Shown here: positions 1 to 6,935 of the stretch, in pieces
Position numbering within the stretch: the stretch's first letter is position 1
Layout: every line of letters starts with the position of its first letter
NCBI GenBank assembly: GCA_021833045.1
Contig: JAKBGP010000018.1
Span: forward strand, 1 to 17,551
Reading direction: 5' to 3'
Length of the DNA: 17,551 bases
DNA from: Thermoplasmata archaeon
Lineage (GTDB): Archaea; Thermoplasmatota; Thermoplasmata; Thermoplasmatales; Thermoplasmataceae
Position numbers and translations under genes: made by a program
Notes under the pieces: generated by a model
Told to the model about the DNA's origin: nothing
What the model saw: the letters and a program-made list of their open reading frames with translations, nothing else
Database searches by the model: none

Positions 1-110
1 ATGGCGTAATCATGGCCATGCAGCCTTCTGCACTTGCTGTGATATGGTATGAAGTGAGCTGCAGAGAATTTCAGGTTGGTTTCCCATCCGTTAATGAATA
101 TTGACATCAT
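1..110 (-). CDS. queD: QueD / 6-pyruvoyl-tetrahydropterin synthase family protein (N-terminal 36 codons, partial)
   Basis: This minus-strand frame opens at 110 (or at a second ATG at 107) and runs off the left edge. The visible residues contain FSAAHF followed about 10 residues later by [10 protein letters not shown]. This is the N-terminal signature of the QueD/PTPS family: the first His and the HGH pair bind zinc and the Cys is the catalytic thiol. Family members act on dihydroneopterin triphosphate, giving 6-carboxy-tetrahydropterin for 7-deazaguanine (archaeosine/queuosine) synthesis or a pterin product. The start codon overlaps the stop of the upstream SDR gene as ATGA, so the two are probably co-translated. 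The motif is clear, but only about a quarter of the protein is present, so the QueD versus PTPS subtype cannot be decided. Confidence 0.8.
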   Translation of the reverse strand, partial: MMSIFINGWETNLKFSAAHFIPYHSKCRRLHGHDYA

Positions 111-949
111 TTTTTGTTTCTCCTTTCTTTCATTTCTTCCCACATGGAGTCCGGAAGCATGGATAGCATGCTGAACTGAGCAGCACTGTTGATGTACTCT
201 CCACCATCTATTCTTATTGTTTCACCATTTATGTATTCTGCAGCATCGCTCATGAGGTATGCTGCCAGCTCCCCTATCTCTTCTTTCTTCCCAAGCCTTC
301 TCATGGGATTCCTGTTTACCATTAAATTTTCAGCTTCATCTCCAGGGATGAGATTCTTCCATGCACCGTCAGTCTTGAAGGGGCCAGGAGCTATTCCATT
401 TGCCCTGATTCCCTTGGGGCCCCATTCTGCTGCGATGCTTCTTGTGAATGCCTGGAGACCGGATTTTGCAGTTGCGGAAGGAACAACATAGGGTGACCCT
501 GTGTCAACATAGGTTGCGAGAATGCTCAGTATATTTCCCCTTTTACCATCCTTTATCCATCTCTTTCCAACTTCAAGAGTGATGTTAATGGATCCTGTTA
601 AAACGATGTTTAAAACTGCTAAAAACCCGTTCATAGAGAGATCTTCAGTTCTTGAGATAAAATTGCCTGCGGCATTGTTTATGAGGCCTGAAATTTCATG
701 CTCATTCATCATTTTGTTTACAATCTCTTTAATCTTATCAAAATCTCTTATGTCTGATGAATAAGTGAAGCAGTCAATCCCCTTTTCTTTAAGTGAGTTT
801 CTTGCTTTATTCAGTTTTTCCTGATCCCTGCTAATTATATGAATGACTGCTCCATATGAACCCAGAGTGTTGGCCATCTGAAGGCCCAGTCCTGATCCGC
901 CGCCTGTGATAATAATGCCTTTACCGGAAAACGATTTCCCATTAAGCAT
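107..949 (-). CDS. SDR oxidoreductase, 2,4-dienoyl-CoA reductase-like
   Basis: A 280-aa classical-length short-chain dehydrogenase. The Rossmann glycine motif TGGGSGLG lies at residues 15-22, NNAAGNF at 91-97, and a C-terminal [10 protein letters not shown] at 243-252. The usual SDR Tyr-x3-Lys is replaced by S158-A-T-A-K162. Loss of that Tyr together with the NNAAGNF sequence is characteristic of the NADPH-dependent 2,4-dienoyl-CoA reductase subgroup (DECR type). A role in breaking down unsaturated acyl chains is therefore the best family-based guess. The substrate is unproven, and archaeal members may act on isoprenoid-derived acyl-CoAs. The ATG at 949 is preceded by GGGGATG 7 nt upstream. 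The 3' end overlaps queD by 4 nt, an odd metabolic pairing but a clear operon arrangement. Confidence 0.85.
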   Translation of the reverse strand: MLNGKSFSGKGIIITGGGSGLGLQMANTLGSYGAVIHIISRDQEKLNKARNSLKEKGIDCFTYSSDIRDFDKIKEIVNKMMNEHEISGLINNAAGNFISRTEDLSMNGFLAVLNIVLTGSINITLEVGKRWIKDGKRGNILSILATYVDTGSPYVVPSATAKSGLQAFTRSIAAEWGPKGIRANGIAPGPFKTDGAWKNLIPGDEAENLMVNRNPMRRLGKKEEIGELAAYLMSDAAEYINGETIRIDGGEYINSAAQFSMLSMLPDSMWEEMKERRNKK

Positions 950-983
950 AGGAGTTCATCCCCACATATATCATTAATTTTAA

Positions 984-995
984 GGTATAAAAATG
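984..995 (-). promoter_or_regulatory. Putative TATA box for the SDR-queD operon
   Basis: On the minus strand this reads CATTTTTATACC. It is centred about 40 bp upstream of the SDR start codon at 949, which would place transcription initiation near 964 and leave a short leader. Spacing and composition fit an archaeal box A. The surrounding 178-bp divergent region is very AT-rich, so a chance match is possible. Confidence 0.4.
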
Positions 996-1101
996 TGCTA
1001 AATTTATAATTTTATTTACTATTTTCTATTGTAAAGTAACAATTATAATGGGCATTTAAATCAAATCATAAACATAAGATTTAATACATGATTTAACCTG
1101 A

Positions 1102-1123
1102 CACTATAAAAGGTTCAGTGATC
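1102..1123 (+). promoter_or_regulatory. Possible TATA-like element and Shine-Dalgarno that decide the start of the glycosyltransferase
   Basis: CTATAAAAGG (near 1103-1112) resembles an archaeal TATA box, and GTGATC (1118-1123) matches the archaeal Shine-Dalgarno core 4 nt before the TTG at 1128. The two readings compete. If the TATA is used, initiation near 1131 favours ATG 1146. If the upstream TTTAATACATG (around 1080-1090) is the promoter, the TTG with the GTGATC site is used. The sequence alone does not settle this. Confidence 0.35.
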
Positions 1124-1127
1124 TCAG

Positions 1128-1979
1128 TTGTCGATTAGCCCTGAAATGATACAGATGGATGCATCATACTCTCAAGTGAGTCCATTGATTCAGCAGGAAA
1201 ACAGGGAAGCGCAAAGACAGTCATACTTGTGTTCATTGATTATACCCGCATATAATGAAGAGAAAAGAATAAAACCTTTTCTTGAAGATTTGAAAACAAA
1301 GATTCCCTCGAATTGGGAAGTTATCATCGTTTGTGATGGTACAGATAAAACTGCTGAAATAGCAAAAAAAATAGATGACAGGTTCAGGGTTCTTTCCTTT
1401 AGCAAGAGGCTTGGAAAAGGAGGAGGGATTATAAAGGGATTCAAGGCTGCTACTGGAGAAATTTTAGGCTATGTAGATGCAGATGGGGCAATTCCGTGGG
1501 AAAGTATACAGAAAGTTTTTGAAACGGTAATAAATGGAGAAAAAGTTGCAGTGGGCTCAAGATGGATGAGGGATTCTAAAGTTTTAATTAGACAGCCTAT
1601 ATCAAGAGTGATTCTCGGAAGACTATATCATTATTTCACAATACTGTTTCTAAGGGTTAATATAAAAGATACACAATGCGGACTTAAAGTATACAAAAGA
1701 GAAGTAGTAAACAAGGTTCTTAAGAGCATCACAATTAGTAACCTATCCATTGATACTGCTTTTCTATATCATGCCCAAAAAGCAGGTTACAATGTAACAG
1801 AAATTCCAATCGTTTGGAGAGATATAGATGGAAGTAAATTTTCCCCTGTTAAAACCTCAATTGCTATGCTCATAATATTAATTGGAATAAGACTTGCACA
1901 TTCAAGATATTCAAGTAAAATCTTGAACTTCATAGAAATACGCGACTTATGGTTATATAAGATTTTTGAATATTTGTGA
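1128..1979 (+). CDS. GT2 dolichyl-phosphate glucosyl/mannosyltransferase (ALG5/DPM1-like)
   Basis: A GT-A fold family 2 glycosyltransferase of 283 aa from TTG, or 277 aa from the in-frame ATG at 1146. The nucleotide-binding start LIIPAYNEEKR is at residues 37-47, the metal-binding DAD at 117-119, VAVGSRW at 140-146, and DTQCGLKVYKR at 181-191. The last motif, with the preceding GRLYHYF stretch, is diagnostic of the ALG5/DPM1 group, which moves a sugar from UDP-Glc or GDP-Man to dolichyl phosphate at the cytoplasmic face. A short hydrophobic segment (about 243-256) may touch the membrane, but the long C-terminal transmembrane domain of some family members is absent. The roughly 30-residue N-terminal extension before the fold is polar and unconserved-looking. 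It probably supplies lipid-linked sugar donors for the surface glycan built by neighbouring genes. Confidence 0.82.
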   Translation: MSISPEMIQMDASYSQVSPLIQQENREAQRQSYLCSLIIPAYNEEKRIKPFLEDLKTKIPSNWEVIIVCDGTDKTAEIAKKIDDRFRVLSFSKRLGKGGGIIKGFKAATGEILGYVDADGAIPWESIQKVFETVINGEKVAVGSRWMRDSKVLIRQPISRVILGRLYHYFTILFLRVNIKDTQCGLKVYKREVVNKVLKSITISNLSIDTAFLYHAQKAGYNVTEIPIVWRDIDGSKFSPVKTSIAMLIILIGIRLAHSRYSSKILNFIEIRDLWLYKIFEYL

Positions 1980-1990
1980 GCGTTTGATTT

Positions 1991-2013
1991 TGAGACAAAA
2001 TTGTTTTGCCTCA
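1991..2013 (+). terminator. Imperfect hairpin just after the dolichol-phosphate glycosyltransferase
   Basis: TGAGACAAAA pairs with TTTTGCCTCA across a 3-nt loop (one A-C mismatch), starting 12 bp after the stop codon at 1979. It could be a terminator-like hairpin or a trace of a mobile-element end, because the transposase remnant begins about 40 bp further on. The T-run typical of archaeal terminators is weak. Confidence 0.3.
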
Positions 2014-2054
2014 TCTCACAGTAATCCACGATGAGTTCGGGATTAGTATGCCGC

Positions 2055-2377
2055 AATGTCCCTCACCATGACAAAGGAAATGATATATTCCCACATAGTT
2101 GGATAGATCTCCCTGAGAACAAGAATTGTTGTCTTCTCTACTTATGCCAGACAACAGTGGAATATTGCCATATTCATTATAGGATCTCTCATAACCCAAA
2201 AACCGGGGTTTAACAATCCCATCATATGTTAAAACGCCCAGACATTCCTTCATCACATTGTCCGCCCTCTTCTTCTCCCTGTTCCATCTGCTTGTCATCT
2301 CATATGCATAATATCTGTCACCGTATCTCGACAACTTTTATTTTGTATTTCCTGAACCAGTCAGACAGTTCAAGCAT
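2055..2377 (-). pseudogene. Truncated, frameshifted IS4/IS1634-type transposase remnant
   Basis: Read from ATG at 2377, the frame gives a start that aligns with the N-terminus of the intact transposase at 8122 (DWFRKYK against DWVRKYK). An 8-nt deletion then shifts frame just before a stretch reading YYAYEMTSRWNREKKRAD, shared with the intact copy. After a long match (EYGNI) a 1-nt insertion shifts frame again. The correct third frame reads VLREIYPTMWE, again matching the intact copy, until homology stops near 2055. About 110 of 459 codons remain and the catalytic DDE residues are gone. The 5' untranslated sequence also aligns. It is dead and older than the intact IS. Confidence 0.88.
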
Positions 2378-2455
2378 TTTACAGAGTGTGTGCAATATGT
2401 ATAAAGATCTTTTGTAATATAATAGAGATGTAGTAAAATAGCCATTCAATAGATG
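2378..2455 (-). repeat. 5' flank of the IS remnant, including the conserved IS promoter
   Basis: On the minus strand the sequence upstream of the pseudogene start matches the intact IS from about 8045 to 8121. This includes AGATCTTTATACATATT (about 2394-2410), identical to the presumed transposase TATA region of the intact copy. Recognisable homology ends near 2455, about 10 bp from the gmhB stop codon. The outer roughly 57 bp with the terminal inverted repeat cannot be recognised. Confidence 0.75.
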
Positions 2456-2463
2456 TTGTGCGT

Positions 2464-2907
2464 TTACCTTTTTAATATTTTATACTCTATTCCCAAGGAT
2501 CGTCCCATCTCCCCTTCTATGTCGTCCCTGTCACCTATGATTACAGATTTCTTGATATTTATCTTAAGTTCCCTTGCTGCCTGGAAGATCAGTTCCAACC
2601 CAGGTTTCCTACAATTACATTTCTCTTCCGGCCTATGAGGACAAAAATAAGTTCCTGTCACATATATCTCCTTTTCTTCAAGCCTTCTCAGGAGCTCATT
2701 ATGAAATTTTTGAAACTGAAAAAGCGTGAAATATCCCCTTCCTATTCCAGACTGATTTGTAATTATCACAATGATATATCCATTCTTTTGATATTCCTTC
2801 ATGATATCTATGATATCTGGATATATCACCAATTGACTGATGTCATGGCAATAAGGGCAGTCTTTATTTATGGTTCCATCTCTGTCTATAAAAAGTGCTT
2901 TTCTCAT
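2464..2907 (-). CDS. gmhB: D-glycero-D-manno-heptose-1,7-bisphosphate 7-phosphatase (GmhB), HAD family
   Basis: GmhB removes the 7-phosphate of D,D-heptose-1,7-bisphosphate to give heptose 1-phosphate. From ATG 2907 the protein has 147 aa. The HAD motif DRDGT is at residues 8-12 (nucleophile D8, acid/base D10), TNQSGIGRG at 50-58, and GDRDD at 125-129. The structural zinc loop has C89, H91, C97 and C99, followed by RKP. This Cys/His loop separates GmhB and HisB-N phosphatases from other HAD proteins. The start was chosen because the fold begins at once with MRKALFIDRDG; the open frame extends upstream to 3015 but that part looks non-coding. The usual C-terminal roughly 40 residues of GmhB (E. 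coli 191 aa) are missing, and the IS remnant begins immediately after the stop. Divergent from gmhA. Confidence 0.88.
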   Translation of the reverse strand: MRKALFIDRDGTINKDCPYCHDISQLVIYPDIIDIMKEYQKNGYIIVIITNQSGIGRGYFTLFQFQKFHNELLRRLEEKEIYVTGTYFCPHRPEEKCNCRKPGLELIFQAARELKINIKKSVIIGDRDDIEGEMGRSLGIEYKILKR

Positions 2908-2972
2908 TTTAACAGTGCCATGATGAACTAATCCTTCATAAATCAATACCCAACCAACCTCATATCCACCTT

Positions 2973-2982
2973 TTATATATAA
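2973..2982. promoter_or_regulatory. Palindromic TATA box shared by divergent gmhA and gmhB
   Basis: TTATATATAA is a perfect palindrome in the 108-bp gap between the two start codons. In the plus direction it predicts initiation near 3003, about 13 nt before the gmhA ATG. In the minus direction it predicts initiation near 2952, giving gmhB a leader of about 45 nt. A weaker minus-strand candidate (GATTTATGAAGG, around 2932-2943) would give gmhB a nearly leaderless transcript instead. Confidence 0.55.
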
Positions 2983-3015
2983 GAAACCTATTGCAAAGGA
3001 AGAGTGTGTAAACAT

Positions 3016-3579
3016 ATGAATTTAGAAGATGTGAAAGCATATCTTGAAGAGGGTTCAAAGATCAGAATTTCCCTTGATGTGGATAAAATACTGAATCTAG
3101 GGGCTGAAATTCTAAAATGTTTCAAGATTGGGAGCAAGATCATACTTTTCGGCAACGGAGGAAGTGCCGCAGACGCACAGCATATTGCTGCTGAATTTGT
3201 TGGAAGATTTGAGAAAGAGAGAAGACCACTCCCTGCCATGGTTCTTCATGGAAATACTTCATCTTTAACTGCCATAGGAAATGATTATGGTTTTGATGAT
3301 GTATATTCAAGGCAGATTATAGCCTTTGCAGAAAAAGGTGATGTTATTATCGCATTGAGTACCAGCGGAAATTCCAAAAATGTGTTGAGGGGAATTGAAG
3401 TAGCAGTCAATAAAGGATGTGAGGTTTTTGGAATTACCGGAAAGGAAGGTGGAAAGTTGAGGGAACTAATTCCTAAGAATAGGCTCATAATGATTCCAAG
3501 TAGTAGAACTTCCTACATACAGGAATCAACCATTGCAATTGGGCACATAATCTCAAAGATCGTAGAGGATTCTCTTTGA
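3016..3579 (+). CDS. gmhA: Sedoheptulose-7-phosphate isomerase (GmhA)
   Basis: GmhA converts sedoheptulose 7-phosphate to D-glycero-D-manno-heptose 7-phosphate, the first step of ADP- and GDP-heptose synthesis. It is a 187-aa SIS-domain protein, against 192 aa in E. coli. GNGGSAADAQHIAAEF is at residues 46-61, SLTAIGNDYG at 83-92, STSGNSKNV at 115-123, and the C-terminal helix runs YIQESTIAIGH at 167-177. The metal-site residues expected from E. coli GmhA (His61, Glu65, Gln172, His180) align with H56, E60, Q169 and H177, so the enzyme should be active. ATG 3016 is preferred over in-frame GTG 3004, because the TATA box at 2973-2982 predicts initiation at about 3003 and the extra residues MCKH are unlike the family. 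It converges with the kinase gene, with only 23 bp between them. Confidence 0.93.
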   Translation: MNLEDVKAYLEEGSKIRISLDVDKILNLGAEILKCFKIGSKIILFGNGGSAADAQHIAAEFVGRFEKERRPLPAMVLHGNTSSLTAIGNDYGFDDVYSRQIIAFAEKGDVIIALSTSGNSKNVLRGIEVAVNKGCEVFGITGKEGGKLRELIPKNRLIMIPSSRTSYIQESTIAIGHIISKIVEDSL

Positions 3580-3602
3580 TTATTAGGGATTATTCTTATT
3601 AA

Positions 3603-4589
3603 CTAATCTCCCACAAATATGATGCTTGAACCCCGATTAACAATTCTGAACGGAGTCGGGGACAGGCCAAGGCTTTCCGAAATGGACCTGTGGTATTTTG
3701 GATCTGCAAAGAACAAGAGAAAACCCCCACCACCAGAACCTATCAACTTGCCACCCGTAGCACCTGTTTCCATTGCTTTCTCATATAATGCATCAATTCC
3801 ACCTTGGGAGATCTTGCTAGAAAGTTTCCTTTTTTCAATCCAGTTTTCATTGAGCAATTTGCCCACATCATTGTAATTCCCTCTATTCATTTCTTCCTTG
3901 AGTTTGTAAGAGAGCTCTGACATTTTTGCATAACTTTCATGTAATGAGGAAATCCCAGTCTTTTGATCCATATGAATTTGATTTGATCTCCTTTCCAGAT
4001 TCGTATATAGCAAAAGCAAATGTGTCTGCAGTTGATCCATGGTACCATCTGGCGTGATGATTGGCGTTACATTGACATCACCCCTCTTGCGAAACTCTAT
4101 GAGGTTCATCCCTCCGAATGCAGCAGCATATTGATCCTGCATGCCTCCCTCTTCCTTGAGAATGTTACGTTCAATATCAATAGCTTCCTTTGCAAGTTGT
4201 GACGAGGAAGCGTGTTCACCTTTGTATGCATGAAGTGCATTAAGAAGTCCCACTGTGAAGGTACTGCTTGATCCCAGTCCAGTTCCGTTTGAAGGTATAT
4301 CTGACATGGAGACTATCTCAATCTTTTCAATAATATCAAGATATTTCAGAGTTTCCCTGACAACTGGATGTTTTATTTTATTTACACTATCCACGATTTC
4401 TGTCCTTGAGTAGCTCACTCTGATCCTGTTATCAAATTTCTCGTTGATAGTTATGTAAATATATTTATTGATTGTTGCATTGACCACTGCACCGTTCCCG
4501 TAGTTCATGAAGTATTGTGGTATATCTGTACCACCCCCCGTGAATGTAATCCTTAGGGGAGTTCGGGACATAATCATTCTTTTAGTCAT
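3603..4589 (-). CDS. hddA: D-glycero-D-manno-heptose 7-phosphate kinase-like GHMP kinase (HddA)
   Basis: A 328-aa GHMP-family kinase. The N-terminal RTPLRITFTGGGTD (residues 9-22) is typical of the HddA/fucokinase-like branch. The ATP-binding motif PSNGTGLGSSSTF covers 99-111, GGMQDQYAAAFGG 148-160 carries the presumed catalytic base D152, and the third GHMP motif KLIGSGGGGFLLFF is at 281-294. The first and second motifs closely resemble bacterial HddA, which phosphorylates heptose 7-phosphate at C1 using ATP. GmhA and GmhB next door supply the steps before and after, which strongly supports this substrate over galactose or fucose. The start codon overlaps the epimerase stop (TCAT on the plus strand, 4586-4589), indicating translational coupling. 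Other in-frame Met codons occur at residues 5 and 7, but the overlap favours residue 1. Confidence 0.87.
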   Translation of the reverse strand: MTKRMIMSRTPLRITFTGGGTDIPQYFMNYGNGAVVNATINKYIYITINEKFDNRIRVSYSRTEIVDSVNKIKHPVVRETLKYLDIIEKIEIVSMSDIPSNGTGLGSSSTFTVGLLNALHAYKGEHASSSQLAKEAIDIERNILKEEGGMQDQYAAAFGGMNLIEFRKRGDVNVTPIITPDGTMDQLQTHLLLLYTNLERRSNQIHMDQKTGISSLHESYAKMSELSYKLKEEMNRGNYNDVGKLLNENWIEKRKLSSKISQGGIDALYEKAMETGATGGKLIGSGGGGFLLFFADPKYHRSISESLGLSPTPFRIVNRGSSIIFVGD

Positions 4590-5512
4590 GAGTAAAACTC
4601 TGATATAATTCTGATTCCCTCTTCAAGAGTTGTCCTTGCCCTGAATCCAAGCACTTTTTCTGCTTTGGATGTGTCCGCAAGTGTTTCCATCACATAATTC
4701 TTCACTGGCATTTTTATATATTCAGGTTCCACATTGGTTCCAAGATGCATATTGAGCATGCTGAGCATTTCATTGAGGCTATAGTTCTTTCCGTAGCCTA
4801 CGTTGAATACATCAAAACCCTTAACCTGCGATGCTAATAGGAGAGAGTCGATTAAATCCTCAACGTATACGAAATCTCTCCTCTGTTCCCCATTTCCGTA
4901 AATGATTGGTTTCTTTCCATCCCGGATATTCCAGAGGAATTGGGTTACTAAATTCGCATACTCTCCTTTTGCTTTCTCATATTTTCCATAAACTGAAAAG
5001 AATCGCATGGCTGAAACATTAATACCAAAGAGTCGGTTGTATAATTCTGCCATTCTTTCAGAATAAATTCTCGCCTCTGTGTAAAAGTCTGTAACTCCAG
5101 GTATAATATCTTCCCTGTGCGGCGGTTCTACTCCGTTGTAGATAGATGATGTAGAGGAAAAAACCATGTTTGTATTGTTATTCTTGCAATATTCAAGGAG
5201 GGCGGTCATCCCGGCAACAACTTCAGATACAAGCATTGGATCATTCTTGTACATAGGTGATGCTGAATAGAATCCCAGGTGAAATATCATGTCCACTTTC
5301 CTCCCCAATCCGTTGATATTTTTCACATCTTCTTGAAATAATTCTACTTTCCCTGAATCAACCAGATCGTTGATATTATTCTCCGTTCCTGTATGCATAT
5401 TGTCAATTACAATTACTTCATTGTTCGTAGCAAGTCTCCTCACGAGATTCGTACCTATAAAACCGGCCCCACCAGTTACCAAAATTTTACGATTTTTTAT
5501 ATCAGGTTGCAT
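4586..5512 (-). CDS. Extended-SDR NAD-dependent nucleotide-sugar epimerase/dehydratase
   Basis: A 308-aa protein with GGAGFIG at residues 14-20 and the acidic D37 that favours NAD over NADP. SSTSSIYN at 119-126 holds the catalytic Ser/Thr region, RFFSVYG at 170-176, and QRRDFVYVEDL at 210-220 is the usual sugar-nucleotide-binding segment. It resembles UDP-glucose/GDP-mannose epimerases of the RmlB/GalE class. The catalytic Tyr-x3-Lys reads Y144-T-E-A-R148, with Arg in place of Lys, seen directly as codon AGA. The partner kinase overlaps its 3' end, so this enzyme belongs to the heptose cassette. A likely role is to epimerise or reduce the keto-sugar made by Gmd, or to act on GDP-heptose. The exact reaction cannot be read from sequence, and the Arg substitution could slow or alter catalysis. 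Confidence 0.82.
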   Translation of the reverse strand: MQPDIKNRKILVTGGAGFIGTNLVRRLATNNEVIVIDNMHTGTENNINDLVDSGKVELFQEDVKNINGLGRKVDMIFHLGFYSASPMYKNDPMLVSEVVAGMTALLEYCKNNNTNMVFSSTSSIYNGVEPPHREDIIPGVTDFYTEARIYSERMAELYNRLFGINVSAMRFFSVYGKYEKAKGEYANLVTQFLWNIRDGKKPIIYGNGEQRRDFVYVEDLIDSLLLASQVKGFDVFNVGYGKNYSLNEMLSMLNMHLGTNVEPEYIKMPVKNYVMETLADTSKAEKVLGFRARTTLEEGIRIISEFYS

Positions 5513-5541
5513 CGTATCTTTACCTTATTTCCTTCCTCTTA

Positions 5542-5556
5542 ATACATTTTATTTTG
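5542..5556 (-). promoter_or_regulatory. Weak TATA-like box upstream of the epimerase-kinase pair
   Basis: On the minus strand CAAAATAAAATGTAT is centred about 36 bp upstream of the epimerase ATG at 5512. It would give a leader of about 10 nt. It lies between the epimerase and the end of the transposase pseudogene (stop at 5568-5570), so it may be native or derived from the old insertion. Confidence 0.3.
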
Positions 5557-5567
5557 TTGCAAGGGGG

Positions 5568-6715
5568 TCAAAATTTCGTCAATAACCTTTGGTACCAGTA
5601 CGTTGTTTTCAGAAGGCTCTCATCTGTCTTGAACCTGTTCTTCAGCACTTCTGATCTAATGGAAGAAATGATGCTTCGCAAAGTTACATGTTTTATGGAT
5701 CATGGGATCATCCAGATACCTGAATATGGGTTTCCTGTTCCTTTCCAGTGTCTTGAGGAAACTTTCTGTCACACTGTTTCCGAAATATAGATCCCAGATC
5801 AGATGAAGGATGCGTAATGTTACATCCTTCTCCGATATTCCCTCTGTTATACTTAATACTTGTTCGGAATTATTCCCGAGTTTCTCCTGGTTTTCAACGG
5901 TCAAGAAGAATATGTGTGTGATCAGGCGTTTCGCATCCTCCATTTCTATGTTCATGGATGCGTCATGTATCTTCTTGGAAAGATCCTTGAGGATGTGGAA
6001 GAGGCACCTCTACCTCTTCATGCTGAATCTCATAGACTTGATACTTCAACGAATGCTTCCCTGTAATGGTATCCGTCTGTGATGATCCTTACCATATCCG
6101 GTATATGGAATCTTGTGAATGCAACCATGAAGAATGATAAAATTGATTCATCATCAAGATTACCAAGAACGGATTCGTAAAACGCACCATTATACTGATC
6201 CTTTAGGAGGAACCTGTACCTCCTTGAACCTATCAATGAGCATATACTGCTCTTCATAGGAGAAGTGTTCTGATGAAGGCATCTTCTGATCATGATGGAT
6301 ATCCAGAACTGCATTCCTTATTGTTTCATGTGAACTATGCATTACAAGGAAGATCATGCACATCTCTGAGGACTTCCTCACTGAGGATTTTACTCTTGCT
6401 TTCACGCTCTTCACCTTCACATCCTCAGGAATGTGTTTTCCGTACGTGTAATCGCCGGTTGATTTTTGTGCATTCGGGAGGCCGGGTTTCTAAGGAATAT
6501 GAACATTCTTTTCACACATATTTCTGGATAATTATGTTGTTTCCTGCTATTTTCCTTATGTGTGTACCGTTCTTTGAAACTTTCCTTGAAGAACAGTTGG
6601 GGCATACGGAATACGAGTAATAGAGTATGATATGATCATCCTTAATGGACATGTCCACATCAAGGTTCGGAATCTTTACAGGTAAATGAGCAAAAATCAC
6701 CTGTATACTCGTCAA
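5568..6715 (-). pseudogene. Degenerate DDE-type transposase with N-terminal zinc ribbon, multiple frameshifts
   Basis: Joining the minus-strand frames rebuilds one transposase of about 380 codons. An N-terminal zinc ribbon has CPNC at about 6604-6593 and, 28 codons later, a second pair whose first Cys codon is now TGA (6512-6514), leaving KEC. After a shift near 6460 the frame reads YGKHIPEDVK and HETIRNAV. A second shift near 6210 gives RYRFLLKDQYNGAF and IITDGYHYREAF. A third shift near 6035 leads to an in-frame TAG inside a segment ending RCLFHILKDLSKKI. A fourth near the end yields a C-terminus closing in WYQRLLTKF, stop at 5568. At least four frameshifts and two nonsense codons show it is dead. 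The IS family is uncertain, and no terminal repeats were recognised. Confidence 0.85.
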
Positions 6716-6935
6716 GAGTGCTTGTGACAGCTTTCTTCTTTAATCCGCGGATGCTGTACAAGCACATAGAATTTTATACCATGGAAGTGATTCATGATTT
6801 CGGTTCCACTATAGGGAAAATAAAAAATTCAACGATTATTTGATACTTTTATGAAATACTGAAATATAACAAAGAGATTATCGATTTTTTATTTTGCAGT
6901 TCAGAATTCAATTATGTTTTTTCATTGTCGATATT
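6716..6935. other. Non-coding AT-rich spacer between gmd and the transposase pseudogene
   Basis: These 220 bp hold no recognisable gene. On the minus strand, downstream of the gmd stop, a T-rich run (complement of 6819-6830) could terminate transcription. The spacer probably contains the outer end of the decayed transposon, but no inverted repeat partner is visible near 5540-5570. Confidence 0.4.

Noticed and set aside
2011..2334. 107-codon minus-strand open frame as a gene
   Set aside because: It starts at TTG inside the transposase remnant and its C-terminal half is an out-of-frame reading of transposase sequence; the matching residues continue in another frame.
2464..3015. 183-residue GmhB starting at 3015
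   Set aside because: The first 36 residues cross the divergent promoter and lack any family similarity; the HAD fold begins at the Met at 2907.
5656..6605. Several separate small minus-strand proteins
   Set aside because: Read together they are consecutive pieces of one frameshifted transposase, not independent genes.
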